DNA from: Kiloniellales bacterium
GTDB lineage: Bacteria > Pseudomonadota > Alphaproteobacteria > Kiloniellales > JAKSBE01
Assembly: GCA_030067055.1 (NCBI GenBank)
Contig: JASJAL010000018.1
Coordinates: 1-21,301, forward strand
Length of the DNA stretch: 21,301 nucleotides
Reading direction: 5' to 3'
The position numbers and the translations under genes were made by a program. How positions within the stretch are numbered: position 1 is the first letter of the stretch; each line of letters begins with the position of its first letter. Below the pieces are notes generated by a model. The model saw only the letters and a list, made by a program, of their open reading frames with translations, was not told where the DNA came from and ran no database searches. Positions 8,183 to 17,406 of the stretch are shown here, piece after piece.

Positions 8183-8973
8183 AGCAGCCGGCGGAGATCC
8201 CCCGTCCGGACATCCGGCTTCCGGACCGGCTCCAGGACTGCGACCTCTTTCTCGACGATCCGATCACCATTTTCGAGATCGAGAATTTCCTGCCTGCACG
8301 GCTCTACGCGGGCCTGTCGCGGACCTTTCCCGAGGGCGCCTTCTTCGGTCATCGCTACGAGCTGGGCGGAAAATGGTTCTGCAACAACCAGCACCCAGAG
8401 TTCCGCGAGTTCATCGCGCGCTACCCGGCCTGGTACGCGCTCTACGCCTGGTTCTCCTCGGCCGACACCTTGGCCCAGCTCAAGCGGCTCGTGGATCCCT
8501 TCATTCAGCACCGCCCGGAAGAGGAGCGAAGGACCTGGGTCTATCCGGCGCCGCCGGGGTCACTCGGGCCGAGTCCTGAGGGCGACCGGACCCTGGTTCG
8601 CCAAGGCTTCGAGCTATCCGCTTTGCTAAAGGGCGATTCGATTCCGCCCCACACCGACCTGCCGAAGAAGCTGGTGTCGCTGATGATCTACTTCCCCGAT
8701 CCCGACCTGCCGGCTCTGGACTCCTGCGGGACCACCTTCTACCGCGCCAAGCGCGGAGGGCAGACGCGGGTGGATTGGGATCCCATGATGATGACCGAGG
8801 CTGAGAGCGCCGACTTCCTCGTCGGCCACGAGCCCTACTTCCGCTCGGCCTTCACCCCCAACAAGCTGGTCGGCTTCCTGAAGTCGTCGATCTCCTGGCA
8901 CGCGGTGCCGCCCCTCGACCTGCCCCCGGGCCGTGCGCGCAAATCGATCAACCTGAACATCTACTTGCGCTGA
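8179..8973 (+). CDS. 2OG-Fe(II) dioxygenase-like protein, translationally coupled to the TPR gene
   Basis: This is a 264-residue protein starting at GTG 8179, with GGAGG at 8168-8172 six bases upstream. The start overlaps the previous stop (GTGA). The frame is open much further upstream, but that part is a shadow of the TPR gene. The C-terminal half carries His158-Thr-Asp160 in IPPHTDLPKKLVSLMIYFPD, then GTTFYRAK, a distal His241 in SSISWHAVP, and Arg252/Arg254 before INLNIYLR. That is the HxD...H...R layout of 2OG-Fe(II) dioxygenases, and the LMIYF strand after HxD is typical. Coupling to a TPR/glycosyltransferase-like protein, and a second TPR-oxygenase gene nearby, suggest hydroxylation of a protein or of a sugar intermediate. 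The substrate is unknown. Confidence 0.8.
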   Translation: MKQPAEIPRPDIRLPDRLQDCDLFLDDPITIFEIENFLPARLYAGLSRTFPEGAFFGHRYELGGKWFCNNQHPEFREFIARYPAWYALYAWFSSADTLAQLKRLVDPFIQHRPEEERRTWVYPAPPGSLGPSPEGDRTLVRQGFELSALLKGDSIPPHTDLPKKLVSLMIYFPDPDLPALDSCGTTFYRAKRGGQTRVDWDPMMMTEAESADFLVGHEPYFRSAFTPNKLVGFLKSSISWHAVPPLDLPPGRARKSINLNIYLR

Positions 8974-9036
8974 ACCTCACTGCATCCAATGGCTTTGGAC
9001 GGGGTCGCCGCCTGTGCTTCCGTCGCCTTTATCGGG

Positions 9037-9058
9037 TCGATCGATCCGAACCGATCGA
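9037..9058 (+). terminator. Possible weak stem-loop downstream of the TPR/oxygenase pair
   Basis: TCGATCG (9037-9043) and CGATCGA (9052-9058) form a 7-bp stem with an 8-base loop, 63 bases after the 2OG-oxygenase stop. There is no T-run. It may end the transcript with Rho help or may be incidental. The rest of 8974-9109 holds nothing else I can support. Confidence 0.3.
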
Positions 9059-9114
9059 GCATAGGTGGCTTCAGCGTCGGCACTACCCGTCGACCCTGTG
9101 GCTCACGAAGTTAT

Positions 9115-9132
9115 CGCGTCGCCTGTGAAGTA
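9115..9132 (+). repeat. Left terminal inverted repeat of the IS element
   Basis: CGCGTCGCCTGTGAAGTA pairs as an inverted copy with 10644-10661. It lies 17 bases outside the transposase stop codon. It was found by comparing the two flanks by eye, so the exact border is uncertain. Confidence 0.6.
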
Positions 9133-9149
9133 TCGCGGCTGATAGATTT

Positions 9150-10484
9150 TCAGACAGTTTGGGGGCTGGGCGCGGTTCTGAGGATCAGGGCGATCAAGGC
9201 GCGCAAAAGCGCCTCGAACCATCTGAGTAGCAGTCGGAAGTTGTATCCGGCGGCGGCGAGGACGGCGTTGGCGCGGTCGCCGCCTCGGCCCTTGAGGTGG
9301 TTGCGCTCCATGCGGTGCTCGGCCTTGAGGTGGCCGATCACCGGCTCGACCGCGGCGCGGCGCCGCATCTCGCGGCGGATGGTCGCGGTGACCCGGCGCA
9401 CCTGGCCGGAGATCCAGACCCGGAACTTGTTCGGATAGGTGTGGCCCCGATAGCCCTTGTCGACATGGATGCGCCGGACCTCGACGCCGGTGAGCTCCTG
9501 CATCTCGGCGATGACCGGAGCGAGGGTGTGGCCATCATAGGGGTTGCCGTGCAGCGCCTTGGCGTGGAGCACGAACTGGCCGCCCTTGGGCTTGGTGACC
9601 GGGGTGGCGATGGAGACCTTGCAACCGAACTCGTAGGGCGCCCGGGCCTTGCCCTTGCCGATGCACTCGACCTCCGGCGCGTGCAGGCTGTAGAGCTTCC
9701 AGCCGCGCTGGCGCTGGCGCTGATGGCGTATCTGATCGGCCCGTGACAGGGGGACGGCGAAGGTCTCCCGGAGCTCCTCGTCGTCTCGGGTCTTGCGCCG
9801 GATGTCGCGGATCAGACGTCCCAGGCGGTTGCGCAGGAAGCGGAGCTCCCGGTTGTGGCGCTTGAACTGCTTGGCGTGGGCGTAGCGGCCAGCCATCAGC
9901 GCCGCCCTCTTGCCGACCCGGACATAGGACTGCCTGAGCGGCACTTTGTGCTTCCTGGCCTCGCGGCCAAGCAGGACGATCGCCTTGTGCATCAGCCTCG
10001 CATCGGTCGGGAAGGCGATGTTCTTCGGCTGCACCGTGGTGTCCACCGCCACCCGCTCCAGGTCCTTCGTCGCCAGGGCACCTGTCTTGTGCGCCACCGA
10101 CAGGCTCTCCTGGATCAGGGCGGCGAGCTGTTCCTCGCCCAGGCGCCGGCGCCAGCGGGTCAGCGAGGAGCGCTCGAAGGGCAGCTTGTGGCAGAAGCTC
10201 TCCTCGCCGCAGAAGTGCTGGTAATAGGGGTTCTCCAGCCAGCGGGCACACAGCACCTCGTCGGACAGGTCGTGCATGTGCTTCAGGATGAACAGCCCGG
10301 CCACCAGCCGCGTCGGTAAGGGCGGCTGCCCCGGGCCCGCCTTGCACACCGAGCCAAAGCGACCGTCGAGAAAGTCCCAGTCGATCTCCCGCGCCAGCCG
10401 TGCCAGAGGATGACCAAGGTCGATGATCTCCTCCAGCGGCGGTCGCAAGAGATCCTTCTGCCGAGTGTCCCGAGGCTTGCTCAT
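9150..10484 (-). CDS. IS5-family DDE transposase
   Basis: This 444-residue transposase cuts and joins the ends of the surrounding insertion sequence. The N-terminal part has the IS5-type helix region (LPTRLVAGLFILKHMHDLSDE, then the YYQHFCGEESF block near 87-97, then ERSSLTRWRRRLG). The catalytic triad is complete: Asp148 in VAVDTTVQPK, Asp342 in IHVDKGYRGH and Glu380 in AAVEPVIGHLKAEHRM. A Lys/Arg-rich insertion (about 195-265) lies between the first and second Asp, as in the longer members. There is no frameshift or stop, so it is probably functional or recently so. It starts at ATG 10484. Assignment to IS5 rather than the related IS1182 family is from motif memory and could change with an ISfinder comparison. 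Confidence 0.93.
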   Translation of the reverse strand: MSKPRDTRQKDLLRPPLEEIIDLGHPLARLAREIDWDFLDGRFGSVCKAGPGQPPLPTRLVAGLFILKHMHDLSDEVLCARWLENPYYQHFCGEESFCHKLPFERSSLTRWRRRLGEEQLAALIQESLSVAHKTGALATKDLERVAVDTTVQPKNIAFPTDARLMHKAIVLLGREARKHKVPLRQSYVRVGKRAALMAGRYAHAKQFKRHNRELRFLRNRLGRLIRDIRRKTRDDEELRETFAVPLSRADQIRHQRQRQRGWKLYSLHAPEVECIGKGKARAPYEFGCKVSIATPVTKPKGGQFVLHAKALHGNPYDGHTLAPVIAEMQELTGVEVRRIHVDKGYRGHTYPNKFRVWISGQVRRVTATIRREMRRRAAVEPVIGHLKAEHRMERNHLKGRGGDRANAVLAAAGYNFRLLLRWFEALLRALIALILRTAPSPQTV

Positions 10485-10643
10485 CGCTCGTTCCCGATGC
10501 CCGAAACCGAGCTTCAGAGAATCACGCCGCGGCCCGATTCGGGAATCCCAAATCGCAAGAAAACCGGCCTCTGCACCCCGCTTTCCTGCAAAATCGAATA
10601 CTTCCTCAGCCCCGATCAGACAGGAATTTCAGACCCTTCCGAG

Positions 10644-10661
10644 TTCTTCACGGACGACGGC
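10644..10661 (-). repeat. Right terminal inverted repeat of the IS element
   Basis: The reverse complement reads GCCGTCGTCCGTGAAGAA and matches the left repeat at 13 of 18 positions. The 159 bases between it and the transposase start contain no gene I can support and presumably hold the transposase promoter. Confidence 0.6.
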
Positions 10662-10724
10662 TTAACGTCCCGCTGTCGGATCCAGGCAAGGGGCGCGGCT
10701 TTCAGTTGCGCGCCTAACTGGTGC

Positions 10725-10747
10725 CAGGGACAGTTGGCAGGTCCCTG
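10725..10747 (-). terminator. Stem-loop directly after the ftsH stop codon
   Basis: CAGGGAC (10725-10731) and GTCCCTG (10741-10747) form a perfect 7-bp GC-rich stem with a 9-base loop. It begins at the base after the ftsH stop on the - strand. There is no T-run. On the - strand an alternative fold pairs AACTG with CAGTT using part of the same bases. It could be a Rho-assisted terminator or a 3' stabiliser, or a remnant of a dispersed GGTGCCAGGGAC-type palindrome. Confidence 0.5.
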
Positions 10748-12640
<1,893 letters not shown>

Positions 12641-12725
12641 CGCAGCCAGGTCCAGGCGGTTTGCCAGCCAGTCATAGCTCCCATCGGCACGGCATGATCA
12701 TCCAAGGCAGCCTTGTTCTCGGGCT

Positions 12726-13076
12726 TCAGTGATCGTAGCCCTGGGTGATGATATAAGCGAGCACGTTGCCTTGCTCCTCGGGCCAGAGGCGAAAGGTCGG
12801 CATGGGCAGATGCAGCTCGGCCATGAAGCGGCGCAGATAGGCGAGGTCCTTTTCCGGATCCTTGGCAATCTCCCGAAAGCTCGGAGCTTCGCGGTCGGGA
12901 ATGGTCTCCTGGTCCGGTGAAACCAAGTGGCATTCTGCACACCATTGCAGCGCGACTCTCTTGCCTTTCTCCGGACTACCGACGGTCTTGGCCCCCTGAC
13001 AGGCGGCAAGGGTTGCCAAGAGACAAAGCACGGGAATCCCCAAGCGCTGTCGCCGAAAATCAACTTCGGCCCACAT
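12726..13076 (-). CDS. Small lipoprotein-like c-type cytochrome
   Basis: This is a 116-residue electron carrier. The N-terminus has a hydrophobic signal ending in LLATLAACQG, where LAAC (23-26) is a lipobox, so the protein is probably lipid-anchored at the periplasmic face through Cys26. The haem site is CAECH (46-50) and the likely axial methionine is Met92 in HLPMPTFRL. The C-terminal helix EEQGNVLAYIITQG is the usual class I cytochrome c ending. ATG 13076 is preceded by a purine-rich site (GGGAGAGG on the - strand). It lies between the DUF2267 gene (92-base gap) and ftsH (85-base gap) on the same strand, which suggests one operon. It is similar in size and design to the divergent cytochrome at 13783. 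Confidence 0.9.
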   Translation of the reverse strand: MWAEVDFRRQRLGIPVLCLLATLAACQGAKTVGSPEKGKRVALQWCAECHLVSPDQETIPDREAPSFREIAKDPEKDLAYLRRFMAELHLPMPTFRLWPEEQGNVLAYIITQGYDH

Positions 13077-13168
13077 TGTCCGACCTCTCCCTTTATCCGT
13101 GATCCCGAACCATACTGCGGCTCTTACTTCAGAGCGACGCGCCTGCCCGAGGACACCGTCGCCTGGGC

Positions 13169-13609
13169 CTACCCCTCAGGCCAGAGCTGGCGAAGACCTT
13201 TGGGCAGGCTGTTCCGCAGGGCATCGGCCTGACCCACCGACAGTCGCCGGGTCAGGAGGCGGAAGACCGAGGCAACCAGCGCCGCAGCATTGATCGGCTC
13301 GTCCGTCGGATTCTGCCGGAAGCCGTCGCGGATCTGGGCGAGGAATATATCCGGGTCGCGCTCTTTGACCGGCTTATGTGCCGGGTGCCAACCTTCGAAA
13401 TAGAAGCCGCGCACAAGCATCGGAAGCTGAGCGCTGAGCTGGGCCGCTTCATCAACCGAGAGATGGTCCCGCAGCGCCTGCAGGGTCAAGCGCAGACCAA
13501 GATAGGCGCGATGTCGATCCTCCCATCCCAGGTCCTCCATCAGGTCCTTCAGCCAAATATTGGTGAGCTGTATGGTCTCGTCGAAGACCGCAAGGCCAGT
13601 GTTGCTCAT
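13169..13609 (-). CDS. DUF2267 domain protein
   Basis: This is a 146-residue soluble helical protein recognised as DUF2267 by the segment WEDRHRAYLGLRLTLQALRD, then DEAAQLSAQLPMLVRGFYFEG, and a C-terminal half with VFRLLTRRLSVGQADALRNS. The family's function is unknown, and members often sit among stress genes. The frame is open up to 13711, but the ATG at 13609 has a strong ribosome site (GGGAGGCG just upstream) and starts the conserved part, so the 34 upstream residues are excluded. It is the first gene of the probable DUF2267-cytochrome c-ftsH operon and faces a divergent cytochrome c gene across a 170-bp promoter region. No membrane segment or cofactor motif is visible. Confidence 0.85.
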   Translation of the reverse strand: MSNTGLAVFDETIQLTNIWLKDLMEDLGWEDRHRAYLGLRLTLQALRDHLSVDEAAQLSAQLPMLVRGFYFEGWHPAHKPVKERDPDIFLAQIRDGFRQNPTDEPINAAALVASVFRLLTRRLSVGQADALRNSLPKGLRQLWPEG

Positions 13610-13697
13610 TTCCGCCTCCCACGGTCTCTTGGTTGTCGCGTGGCGCTTGGCCAGGCCAAAGCTCCAGTCATTGGACTCCGCCCGAAGGTTCGCGACC

Positions 13698-13711
13698 TTG
13701 CGCCACATCAA
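13698..13711. promoter_or_regulatory. Candidate FixK/FNR-type operator between DUF2267 and cytochrome c
   Basis: TTGCGCCACATCAA has a perfect ATCAA half and a TTG-containing other half. It fits the relaxed FixK consensus TTG(A/C)-N6-(T/G)CAA. It is in the divergent gap. On the - strand a TCCAAT hexamer lies 22 bases past the box, the spacing of class II activation. On the + strand GATAAT (13737-13742) lies 25 bases past it. The site could serve one or both directions, and it is weaker than the box at 20400. Confidence 0.5.
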
Positions 13712-13782
13712 GGAAACACAATTCCCTGGCTCGGAGGATAATCATCCCGATTTATGGTCAATTGGAGGGGACTCTTGCCGTG

Positions 13783-14127
13783 ATGCTTGCACCTTCGAGC
13801 AAGGTCGTTCCAATCTTTGTGATCGCCATTGCGCTCGCTTTCGCTGGATCCGCGAGCGCTGCCGGCGATGCCAACCAGGCCAAGGGAATAATCGCGGAGC
13901 ACTGCGCCGATTGTCATGCGGTCCCGGGCTACGGTGAGGGCGGCGGGCCAGCGCTCGAGGCCCCACCGCTGCAGGTCTTCGCAGACGACCCCACGACCTA
14001 CAGCGAGGACAGGCTGCGCTCCTCGCTTCGCCAGCCGCACTGGCCGATGGGCCAGTTCCGGCTTTCAGCGAGGGATATTGACAACATCCTCGCATTCATC
14101 GCCGAGCTCAGGCGTGACACCAAATAG
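13783..14127 (+). CDS. Small periplasmic c-type cytochrome
   Basis: This is a 114-residue class I cytochrome c. Residues 1-26 form a signal peptide (hydrophobic VVPIFVIAIALAFAG, then SASA with cleavage near residue 26). The haem attachment site is CADCH (41-45) and the likely axial ligand is Met89 in HWPMGQFRLS. The C-terminal helix IDNILAFIAELRR is typical. GGAGGGG at 13764-13770 is the ribosome site. An in-frame GTG at 13780 is slightly better spaced than ATG 13783 and would add only one residue. The longer frame from 13633 is rejected because it would cover the promoter and hide the signal peptide. The gene is divergent from the DUF2267-cytochrome-ftsH group and presumably co-regulated with it. 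Its redox partners are unknown. Confidence 0.88.
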   Translation: MLAPSSKVVPIFVIAIALAFAGSASAAGDANQAKGIIAEHCADCHAVPGYGEGGGPALEAPPLQVFADDPTTYSEDRLRSSLRQPHWPMGQFRLSARDIDNILAFIAELRRDTK

Positions 14128-14203
14128 CCTCTATAACTTACTGTATTTAGTCACAACTCTCTAATGGGAGTCGGTCTAAAGCCTTACCGATTGCGGACCC
14201 CGA

Positions 14204-15325
14204 TCAAGACCAACGGCGGTAGGTCATGGCTTGGCGAACCCGCTGGTCAGCAAGCTCGGCAGCCGCGGTCCTCGGCGTCACCTTCCGCTCGGCTGCAGCC
14301 GTCAAGACGGCTTCCGTGTTGTGGCGAATCTTCTCCTCGATGGTCTCAAAGGCAGCGATCTGTGTTCCCCCGGCGTATTCCACTGCGGCACAGATCACGC
14401 CGCCGGCGTTGGCGATGAAATCAGGGATCACCATGACGCCCTGCTTGTGTAGCTCTACCTCGGCATCGGGAGTCACCGGGATGTTGGCCCCCTCGGCAAC
14501 CAGCTTTGCTTTGAGCCGGCCAACGTTGTCGGCGCGTAGCACGTCCGGCCGGGCGGCCGGAATCCAGATCTCGCAATCGACATCGACGATCGCGTCGCGG
14601 TCCAGCTTTTCGCCCCTTTCATAATCGAGCACGCTGCCGCCCCCGTCCTTCGCCTCGATCAGCCGGGCGATGTCGATGCCGTCCGGATCGTGCAAGGTGC
14701 CCTTGGAGTCGGCGGCGGCGACCAGAACCGCCCCGCCTTGCGCGAGAAAACGGGCGGCGTGCCTGCCGACAGAGCCGAAGCCCTGGACGGCGACCCGGGC
14801 GCCCTCAAGCTCTAGATCGCAATGTGTCTTGGCGACCTCGACAGCGACGCTGAGCCCGAACCCGGTGGCACCGATCTCGTCCAGGGGGATACCGCCGATC
14901 TCGGGCGGTAGACCGACCGCACGGCCGATCTCGTCGCGGACCCAGGCCATACAGCGCTCGTCCGTGCCCATGTCCGGCCCTACGATGTAGCCGGAGAGAT
15001 CACGGATGGCACAGGCGTAGGCGCGAATGAGCCGTTCCTTGTCTTTGGCGGGCATGCGGGGATCAGCGAAGATCACCGACTTGCCGCCGCCGTGAGGCAG
15101 GCCCGCTGCAGCGTTCTTCAGGGTCATGGCCCGAGCCAGGCGGAAACACTCCTCCAGGCTGACGTCCGGGGCCATGCGCAGGCCGCCGATCGAGGGGCCG
15201 GCCGCGATGTTATCAACCACGACGATGGCCTTAAGCGCGGCCTTGGGTTCATAAACGTGGACGATCTGCGCCGGGCCAAGATCGTCGGCGAAACGAAACA
15301 CGTCTTCTCCGCCGTGGCTCTGCAT
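14204..15325 (-). CDS. Glu/Leu/Phe/Val-type amino acid dehydrogenase (likely leucine/branched-chain)
   Basis: This is an NAD(P)-dependent oxidative deaminase of 373 residues. The N-terminal catalytic domain has GGLRM (47-51), Lys70 in AMTLKNAAAGLPHGGGKS with catalytic Lys82, and Asp118 in GPDMGT. The C-terminal Rossmann domain has QGFGSVG (181-187). The length is close to leucine and valine dehydrogenases (about 350-370) and shorter than typical glutamate dehydrogenase (over 410). Together with the downstream 2-oxoacid dehydrogenase, this makes a branched-chain amino acid the likely substrate. The start is ATG 15325, with a purine-rich stretch (AGGGGGCAAAGG) upstream. It is the last gene of the operon, 12 bases after the E2 stop. 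Exact specificity cannot be read from the sequence. Confidence 0.9.
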   Translation of the reverse strand: MQSHGGEDVFRFADDLGPAQIVHVYEPKAALKAIVVVDNIAAGPSIGGLRMAPDVSLEECFRLARAMTLKNAAAGLPHGGGKSVIFADPRMPAKDKERLIRAYACAIRDLSGYIVGPDMGTDERCMAWVRDEIGRAVGLPPEIGGIPLDEIGATGFGLSVAVEVAKTHCDLELEGARVAVQGFGSVGRHAARFLAQGGAVLVAAADSKGTLHDPDGIDIARLIEAKDGGGSVLDYERGEKLDRDAIVDVDCEIWIPAARPDVLRADNVGRLKAKLVAEGANIPVTPDAEVELHKQGVMVIPDFIANAGGVICAAVEYAGGTQIAAFETIEEKIRHNTEAVLTAAAERKVTPRTAAAELADQRVRQAMTYRRWS

Positions 15326-15337
15326 TGCCTTTGCCCC

Positions 15338-16429
15338 CTACTCCCTCGCCTCGAGGTCCACTTTCACGGCCGCCAGGAAGCGCGCGGCCTCGCCGCCCAT
15401 CACCGCCCGGTGGTCGAAGGTCAGCGACAGGGGTAGGATCCGGCGCACCGCCGGCTCCCCCGCGACCGGCACGACCGCCTCGTGGACCTGGCCGGCGCCG
15501 AGGATCGCGACCTGTGGCGGCAGCACCACCAGCGCGGCGTGACGTCCGCCGAACATACCGAAATTGGACAGCGTGACGGTCTGGCCGCGCAGCTCCTCCA
15601 GCGGCACGCTGCGCGCGGCGACGTCGTGCTTCATGGCTTCCAGACCCTGGCGCAGGTCCTCGACGCTGCGGCCGCCGACATCGCGTAGGACCGGAACGAA
15701 AAGCCCGTCCTCGGTGTCCATGGCAATTCCGAGATTGATCTTCGCGTGCAGGCGCCGCCCCTGGTCGCGTCCGAAGTACCAGGCATTGAGGGCCGGCTCT
15801 GCCGCGCAGCCGGCGGCGATCGCGCGGACCAAGCGCATAGTCGTGTCCTCGCCGGCCGGCCAGGCGCCGGTGTCGGCCTCTTCGGTCACCGTTGCCGGCA
15901 CCACTTCGGCGTGGGAGCGCTCCATGTTCCGCGCCATGGCCCGGCGCACCCCGCGCAGCGGCTCCAAGGGCGCGGCGCCTTCCGCCTCCGCCGCGGCCCG
16001 TTCGACGTCCTTGGAAGTGACGGCGCCGCCGGGTCCGCTGGGCGTTACCGTGGCGAGGTCGATACCCAGGCGCCGGGCCAGGGCACGCACCGCCGGCGCC
16101 GCCTTGAAGCCCTCGACCTCAGTCTCCCGCTCCGACGGGACGGCCGTCACTGCCGTAGGGATCTCGCCGACCACCGTACCGGTCTCTGCGGCGGTCGCCT
16201 CCCCGAAGTCCACCAAAGCGCCGCCGATCGGGACTATGTCGCCGACCGCTTGGTGCAGCTTGGCGATGCGACCGGATTGTGGCGAGGGGATCTCGACGAC
16301 CGCCTTCTCGGTCTCGACCGAGACCAGCGGCTGGTCAGCGACAACGCGATCGCCGACACCGACGTGCCAGGTCACGATCTCCGCCTCCTGCAGGCCTTCG
16401 CCGAGGTCGGGCAGCCGAAAGGTGCTCAT
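15338..16429 (-). CDS. Dihydrolipoamide acyltransferase (E2) of a 2-oxoacid dehydrogenase complex
   Basis: This is the core E2 subunit, which transfers the acyl group from lipoyl to CoA. The lipoyl domain is at residues 1-77, with lipoylated Lys42 in VETEKAVVEI. The peripheral subunit-binding domain is near 111-145 (APAVRALARRLGIDL...GGAVTSKDVERA). The catalytic domain runs from about 155 to 363, ending in LTFDHRAVMGGEAARFL with His340. There is one lipoyl domain, as in many branched-chain complexes. The usual HxxxDG motif reads HRAVMG, so Asp is replaced by Met344. At 363 residues it is a little short but complete. The ATG at 16429 overlaps the E1-beta stop (ATGA), indicating coupled translation. 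No E3 gene is in the window. Confidence 0.92.
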   Translation of the reverse strand: MSTFRLPDLGEGLQEAEIVTWHVGVGDRVVADQPLVSVETEKAVVEIPSPQSGRIAKLHQAVGDIVPIGGALVDFGEATAAETGTVVGEIPTAVTAVPSERETEVEGFKAAPAVRALARRLGIDLATVTPSGPGGAVTSKDVERAAAEAEGAAPLEPLRGVRRAMARNMERSHAEVVPATVTEEADTGAWPAGEDTTMRLVRAIAAGCAAEPALNAWYFGRDQGRRLHAKINLGIAMDTEDGLFVPVLRDVGGRSVEDLRQGLEAMKHDVAARSVPLEELRGQTVTLSNFGMFGGRHAALVVLPPQVAILGAGQVHEAVVPVAGEPAVRRILPLSLTFDHRAVMGGEAARFLAAVKVDLEARE

Positions 16430-17406
16430 GCGAACTCCAGCAGGTTCTTGACCGCGGCGGTGACTCGCGCCGCACCGGGCATGTAAAGGTGCTCCAGACG
16501 TGGCAGGGGCATCACGGTATCGAAGCCGGCGACCCGGCGCAGCGGGGCCAAGAGGTGCATCAGACCCTCGTCGGCCAGGCAGGCGGCGATCTCGGCGCCA
16601 AACCCGGAGGTCAGCGGCGCTTCCTGGACGATGACGCAGCGCCCGGTCTTCTCCACCGAGGTCAGAATCGTCGCCATATCGAGCGGCTTCAAGGTGGCGA
16701 CGTCGATGACCTCTGCCGTGATCCCTTCCTCGGCCAGCGTCTCGGCGGCGGCGAGGGTTTCGACGACCATCGCACCCCAGGTCACCAGGGTGACCTCCTT
16801 TCCTTCGCGCAAGACGTAACAGCTTCCGAGCGGAGCAGGCTCGCCGTCGTCATCGAACTCCTCCTTGGGCGCCCGGTAGATCCGCTTGGGCTCAAGGAAG
16901 ACGACTGGATCAGGATCGCGGATCGCTGCCAGCAGCAGACCGTAGGCCCGCGCGGGCGAGCCGGGGATCACGACCTTGAGTCCGGGAATATGGGTGAACA
17001 GTGCCTCAAAGCTCTCGGAATGATGCTCCGGGGCATGGATACCGCCGCCGTAGGGCGCGCGCACCACGATGGGGCAGCTCAGGCGCCCCCGGGTCCGGGT
17101 TCGGAGCCGCCCGGCGTGGCTCAGCAGCTGGTCGATCGCCGGATAAATGAAGCCCATGAACTGGTACTCCACGACCGGCCGAAAGCCCTGAGCTCCAAGC
17201 CCGACCGCCAGTCCAGCGAAGAGAGATTCCGACAGTGGCGTGTCGAGCACCCGCCCCTCGCCGAAACGCACAAGCAGGCCGTCGGTCGCCCGGAAAACGC
17301 CACCGTCCACGCCGACATCCTCACCAAGGACCAGGACGGACTCGTCCTCGGCCATAGCCCGCGCCAGCGCCAGACGGACGGCCTCGACCATCGCGACTTC
17401 AGTCAT
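16426..17406 (-). CDS. 2-oxoacid dehydrogenase E1 component, beta subunit
   Basis: The 326-residue beta subunit pairs with the alpha subunit to form the thiamine diphosphate-dependent decarboxylase. Diagnostic segments are VLVLGEDVGVDGGVFRATDG (25-44), the Glu-containing DTPLSESLFAGLAVG (55-69), EYQFMGFIYPA (80-90), the RAPYGGGIHAPEHHSES block (116-132) and the C-terminal transketolase-type domain with VTLVTWGAMV (205-214). EHHSES with PGLKVVIPGSP matches branched-chain and pyruvate E1-beta alike, so substrate is set by context. It starts at ATG 17406, overlapping the E1-alpha stop by 8 bases, and its own stop overlaps the E2 start. Confidence 0.94.
   Translation of the reverse strand: MTEVAMVEAVRLALARAMAEDESVLVLGEDVGVDGGVFRATDGLLVRFGEGRVLDTPLSESLFAGLAVGLGAQGFRPVVEYQFMGFIYPAIDQLLSHAGRLRTRTRGRLSCPIVVRAPYGGGIHAPEHHSESFEALFTHIPGLKVVIPGSPARAYGLLLAAIRDPDPVVFLEPKRIYRAPKEEFDDDGEPAPLGSCYVLREGKEVTLVTWGAMVVETLAAAETLAEEGITAEVIDVATLKPLDMATILTSVEKTGRCVIVQEAPLTSGFGAEIAACLADEGLMHLLAPLRRVAGFDTVMPLPRLEHLYMPGAARVTAAVKNLLEFA

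Larger units (their letters stand above)
9115..10661 (-). mobile_element. IS5-superfamily insertion sequence, apparently intact
   Basis: The element is about 1.55 kb and consists of one transposase gene with short flanks and imperfect terminal inverted repeats. The left end (9115-9132) and the reverse complement of the right end (10661-10644) share 13 of 18 bases, including CGTCG and GTGAAG. Outward of these the bases GTTA also match, so the true ends may be 9110 and 10666. The flanking tetramers TTAT (9111-9114) and TTAA (10662-10665) could be a slightly decayed YTAR-type target duplication, but no perfect duplication is visible. The element lies between convergent gene groups (2OG oxygenase and ftsH), so it interrupts no visible gene. 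Confidence 0.75.

Noticed and set aside
9150..10484. CRISPR or toxin-antitoxin content near the IS element
   Set aside because: No repeated spacer pattern or small paired genes are present. The segment is fully explained by one transposase gene.
13633..13782. Longer start for the + strand cytochrome c
   Set aside because: It would put 50 non-family residues before a clear signal peptide and would run through the promoter region.
14128..14203. Terminator between the convergent cytochrome c and dehydrogenase genes
   Set aside because: The segment is relatively AT-rich, but the only pairing found is TCGGT/ACCGA (5 bp with a 10-base loop), which is too weak to call.
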